A stretch of DNA of 8,283 nucleotides, taken from positions 7,692 through 15,974 of the forward strand of contig DJPP01000153.1 in the NCBI GenBank assembly GCA_002438575.1. The letters are read 5' to 3'. Origin of the DNA: Oscillospiraceae bacterium UBA6409 (GTDB taxonomy: Bacteria > Bacillota > Clostridia > Oscillospirales > Oscillospiraceae). A program made the position numbers and the translations under genes. Below the pieces are notes generated by a model that did no database searches, had not been told where the DNA came from, and saw nothing but the letters and a program-made list of their open reading frames with translations. Positions 5,977 to 8,283 of the stretch are shown here, piece after piece. How positions within the stretch are numbered: the stretch's first letter is position 1; each line of letters begins with the position of its first letter.

Positions 5977-6810
5977 ATGACCTATCTGAAAGCGATCCTG
6001 TTGGGACTGGTGCAGGGCATAGCGGAATTCCTGCCCATCTCCAGCTCCGGCCATCTGGCCATTGCCCGCAATCTGCTGAATATGGAGGGCGCGGGGAGCA
6101 TCCCGGAGTTCTTCGACGTGCTGCTCCACCTGGGCACGCTCATTGCCGTGTTCGCCGCCTATTGGGGCGACATCCGCGACATGGTGGTGGAGCTCTTCCG
6201 CGGCATCGGCGACCTGGCGCGCCGCAGCACCCCCACGCCGGTGCCGCCCGCCCGCCGGCTCATCCTGCTGATCGTCGTTGGCACGCTGCCGCTGTTTGCG
6301 GTGCTGCCCATCCGCAAGACGGTGCAGGGCCTGGGGGACAATATGTATTTCGTGGGCGCGGCGCTGATCTTCACCGGCTTCCTGCTGTTCCTGTGCGACC
6401 GGGTGCGCCGTGGCCGCAAGACTGAGCGCAGCGCCACCTGGCTGGACGCCCTGCTGGTGGGCGTGGGGCAGGCGGTGGCCACGCTGCCCGGCGTCTCCCG
6501 ATCCGGCATGACCATCACCGCCGGCTGCTTCGTGGGCTATGAGCGCCGCTTCGCCGTGCGCTTTTCCTTCCTGCTGAGCATCCCCGCCGTGCTGGGCGCC
6601 AACATCCTCTCCATCAAGGACGAGGTGCAGGCCGGCATCGTCGGCGCGGAGGTGCCCATGTACCTGGCGGGCGTGGCCGTGGCCGCCGTGACGGGCTATC
6701 TGTGCATCCGGCTGCTGAAGTATATCGCGGACAAGGGCCGCTTCGGCGCCTTCGCCTACTACTGCTGGGCGGCGGGCGTGCTGACCCTTGTCCTGCAGGG
6801 CATCAAGTGA
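5977..6810 (+). CDS. uppP: Undecaprenyl-diphosphate phosphatase (UppP/BacA)
   Basis: This integral membrane enzyme removes one phosphate from undecaprenyl diphosphate to regenerate the lipid carrier for peptidoglycan and other wall polymers. It also confers bacitracin tolerance in many species. The product is 277 residues with about eight hydrophobic segments. Motif 1 reads GLVQGIAEFLPISSSGHL (10-27) and motif 2 PGVSRSGMT (171-179). Inferred catalytic residues are E17, H26 and R175, matching E. coli E21, H30 and R174. Position 13 is Gln where E. coli has Glu17, an allowed variant of the (E/Q)xxxE motif. The ATG at 5977 has GAGG 6 bases upstream and puts motif 1 at the usual distance. A GTG at 5884 in the same frame would run through the promoter and is rejected. 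The next gene, ftsK/spoIIIE, starts 10 bases after the stop, so the two are probably cotranscribed. Confidence 0.96.
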   Translation: MTYLKAILLGLVQGIAEFLPISSSGHLAIARNLLNMEGAGSIPEFFDVLLHLGTLIAVFAAYWGDIRDMVVELFRGIGDLARRSTPTPVPPARRLILLIVVGTLPLFAVLPIRKTVQGLGDNMYFVGAALIFTGFLLFLCDRVRRGRKTERSATWLDALLVGVGQAVATLPGVSRSGMTITAGCFVGYERRFAVRFSFLLSIPAVLGANILSIKDEVQAGIVGAEVPMYLAGVAVAAVTGYLCIRLLKYIADKGRFGAFAYYCWAAGVLTLVLQGIK

Positions 6811-6820
6811 GGTATAGACT

Positions 6821-8283
6821 ATGGCATCGACACAAAAGAAAGGAAACACCCGCAAAAAAACGCCTGCTCCGCCGCCCCCGCCGGCGTATAACGCCGCGGC
6901 GCGTATGGCGGGCGGCATCGTCTGCGCCCTGCTGGCGCTGTGCGTGCTGGTGAGCTATTTCAACGCGGACGCCCTCCTCCTGACGTGGATCGCCAGGGTG
7001 CTCAAGGGCGCGCTGGGCTACGGCTATTACCTGACGGCCCCGGTGCTGGCGGCCATCGCCGTCATCCAGCTGGGCCATCAGGGCCGGCCCGTCGTCCTGC
7101 GTACCACCTGCGTGGCGCTGCTGCCCCTGCTGGTGGGCGTGCTGTGCCACCTGGCCCTGTGCCGCACGGCCTACACCTTCGGCCTGGACAGCATCAAGAC
7201 CCTCTGGGCCGACGGACAGGCCCTCAGGTGCGGCGGCGTGCTCTCCGGCGGCCTGGCCGTGGGCTGCGAGGCCCTGGTCAGCAAGGTGGTGTCCATCATC
7301 GTGTTCGTGGTGCTGCTGCTGGCCGCCCTGCTGGGCGCCCTGCACCTGACGCCCCAGGAGGCCGCACAGCGCGTCCGCAGCTACGGCGAGAGCCTGCGCC
7401 GTGACGAGGACGACGACCTTGACGACCTCCCGGAGGATCTCATCCCCGCCGCCCCCGCCCCGGCGAAAAAGCCCGCCAAGGGCCGCCGGCGACCCAATAT
7501 CGACATCCCGCTGGACAGCGAGCGCGACGACACGGTCGTCCCGCCCGCCAGCTCCTTCTTCCCCCGCCGCAGCGACGATATCCGCACGCCGGATCAGGTG
7601 CTGCGCGGCGGTCCCGCCCCCGCGCCCCAGCCCCTCAGCGACGAGCCTGCACCGCCCGCCGCCCCGGCGGAGCCCCCCGCACCGAAAAAGCCCCTCAGCG
7701 ACAAGCAGAAGAAAGCCCAGCTGCAGCAGGAGGTGGAGAGCGCCGCCCAGGAGGTCAGCGACGCCATCGAGCAGGAGCTGGCCCAGGGGGAGGAGACCTA
7801 CCGCTACCCGCCCATCACCCTGCTGGAGCAGAACCGCGGCGGCAACTACACCGAGGTAGGCGCCGAGCTGCGGAACAACTCCAAGCGCCTGGCGGACACC
7901 CTGCGCTCCTTCGGCGTGGACGCCCGCGCCGGAGAGGTCATCCACGGCCCCTCCGTCACCCGCTACGAGTTCACGCTGGATCAGGGCGTGAAGCTCAGCA
8001 AGATCACCAATCTGCAGGACGATATCGCCCTGGCGCTGGGCGCCAGCGGCGTCCGCATCGCCCCGGTGCCCAACAAGATCTCCGCCGTGGGCATCGAGGT
8101 CCCCAACCGCACCGTCACCGCCGTGCGGATCCGCGACGTCATCGAATCCCGCGAGTTCATCGACCACCCCTCCCCGGTGGCCTTTGCCGTGGGCAAGGAT
8201 ATCGGCGGCAGCAACATCGTGGGCAACATCGCCCGTCTGCCCCATGTGCTCATCGCCGGCACCACCGGCTCCGGTAAATCCGT
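6821..8283 (+). CDS. FtsK/SpoIIIE-type DNA translocase (partial, N-terminal 487 residues)
   Basis: This is a septum-anchored ATP-driven double-stranded DNA pump that clears chromosome ends from the division or sporulation septum. The visible part begins with a short basic, Pro-rich tail, then four likely membrane helices (about 31-47, 66-84, 95-114 and 155-176). A low-complexity linker rich in Pro, Ala and charge follows (about 190-325, with an acidic patch at 196-206). The alpha domain starts near 342 (YTEVGAELRNNSKRLADTL; then GPSVTRYEFTLDQGVKLSKI at 376-395), and the gene is cut just inside Walker A (AGTTGSGKS, 479-487). The beta remainder and gamma DNA-reading domain lie outside the window. 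The ATG at 6821 has GAGG 8 bases upstream, overlapping the uppP stop. The four-helix anchor fits both SpoIIIE and FtsK of Firmicutes, so no single symbol is given. PLSD occurs twice in the linker, 20 residues apart. Confidence 0.95.
   Translation, partial: MASTQKKGNTRKKTPAPPPPPAYNAAARMAGGIVCALLALCVLVSYFNADALLLTWIARVLKGALGYGYYLTAPVLAAIAVIQLGHQGRPVVLRTTCVALLPLLVGVLCHLALCRTAYTFGLDSIKTLWADGQALRCGGVLSGGLAVGCEALVSKVVSIIVFVVLLLAALLGALHLTPQEAAQRVRSYGESLRRDEDDDLDDLPEDLIPAAPAPAKKPAKGRRRPNIDIPLDSERDDTVVPPASSFFPRRSDDIRTPDQVLRGGPAPAPQPLSDEPAPPAAPAEPPAPKKPLSDKQKKAQLQQEVESAAQEVSDAIEQELAQGEETYRYPPITLLEQNRGGNYTEVGAELRNNSKRLADTLRSFGVDARAGEVIHGPSVTRYEFTLDQGVKLSKITNLQDDIALALGASGVRIAPVPNKISAVGIEVPNRTVTAVRIRDVIESREFIDHPSPVAFAVGKDIGGSNIVGNIARLPHVLIAGTTGSGKS

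Noticed and set aside
6803..8245. A 480-codon minus-strand open frame opposite the ftsK/spoIIIE gene
   Set aside because: The sense strand encodes a clear translocase. The antisense text is Gly/Ala/Gln/Asp low complexity with no recognisable fold.

Overview
The window looks like chromosomal DNA from a GC-rich anaerobic Firmicute, most likely of the Oscillospiraceae/Ruminococcaceae type. The basis is high GC with strong G/C third-position preference, good Shine-Dalgarno sites, an A/V-type rotary ATPase operon in the Enterococcus/Thermus gene order, and an uppP-ftsK/spoIIIE pair. The lineage is an inference from composition and gene content, not from a marker gene.

Left part (1-5655, minus strand): a tightly packed operon for an A/V-type ATPase. 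In transcription order it encodes a stalk subunit G/H, membrane subunit I, rotor ring K, stalk E, subunit C, subunit F and catalytic subunit A, which is cut by the window edge just after its Walker B segment begins. Gaps range from an 8-base overlap to 14 bases. Subunits B and D would be expected beyond position 1. The K subunit carries the residues that bind sodium in the Enterococcus hirae NtpK ring, so the enzyme is predicted to move Na+ rather than H+.

Middle part (5656-5976): a 321-base divergent intergenic region. It holds a probable extended -10 promoter for each side and an ATPase leader of about 108 bases with two possible hairpins. It also holds three 7-base direct repeats at exact 11-base spacing (CTGTCAC-N4-CTGTCAC-N4-CCGTCAC, minus strand), which strongly resemble a Pho box or another PhoB/OmpR-family site.

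Right part (5977-8283, plus strand): uppP, an undecaprenyl-diphosphate phosphatase that recycles the cell-wall lipid carrier and releases phosphate. Ten bases later comes the N-terminal part of an FtsK/SpoIIIE DNA translocase, cut off inside its Walker A motif.

The genes are all from well-known families. I see no mobile element, CRISPR array, tRNA, rRNA or wholly unknown gene. The least explained part is the divergent control region, above all the 11-base-period repeat and the structured ATPase leader.
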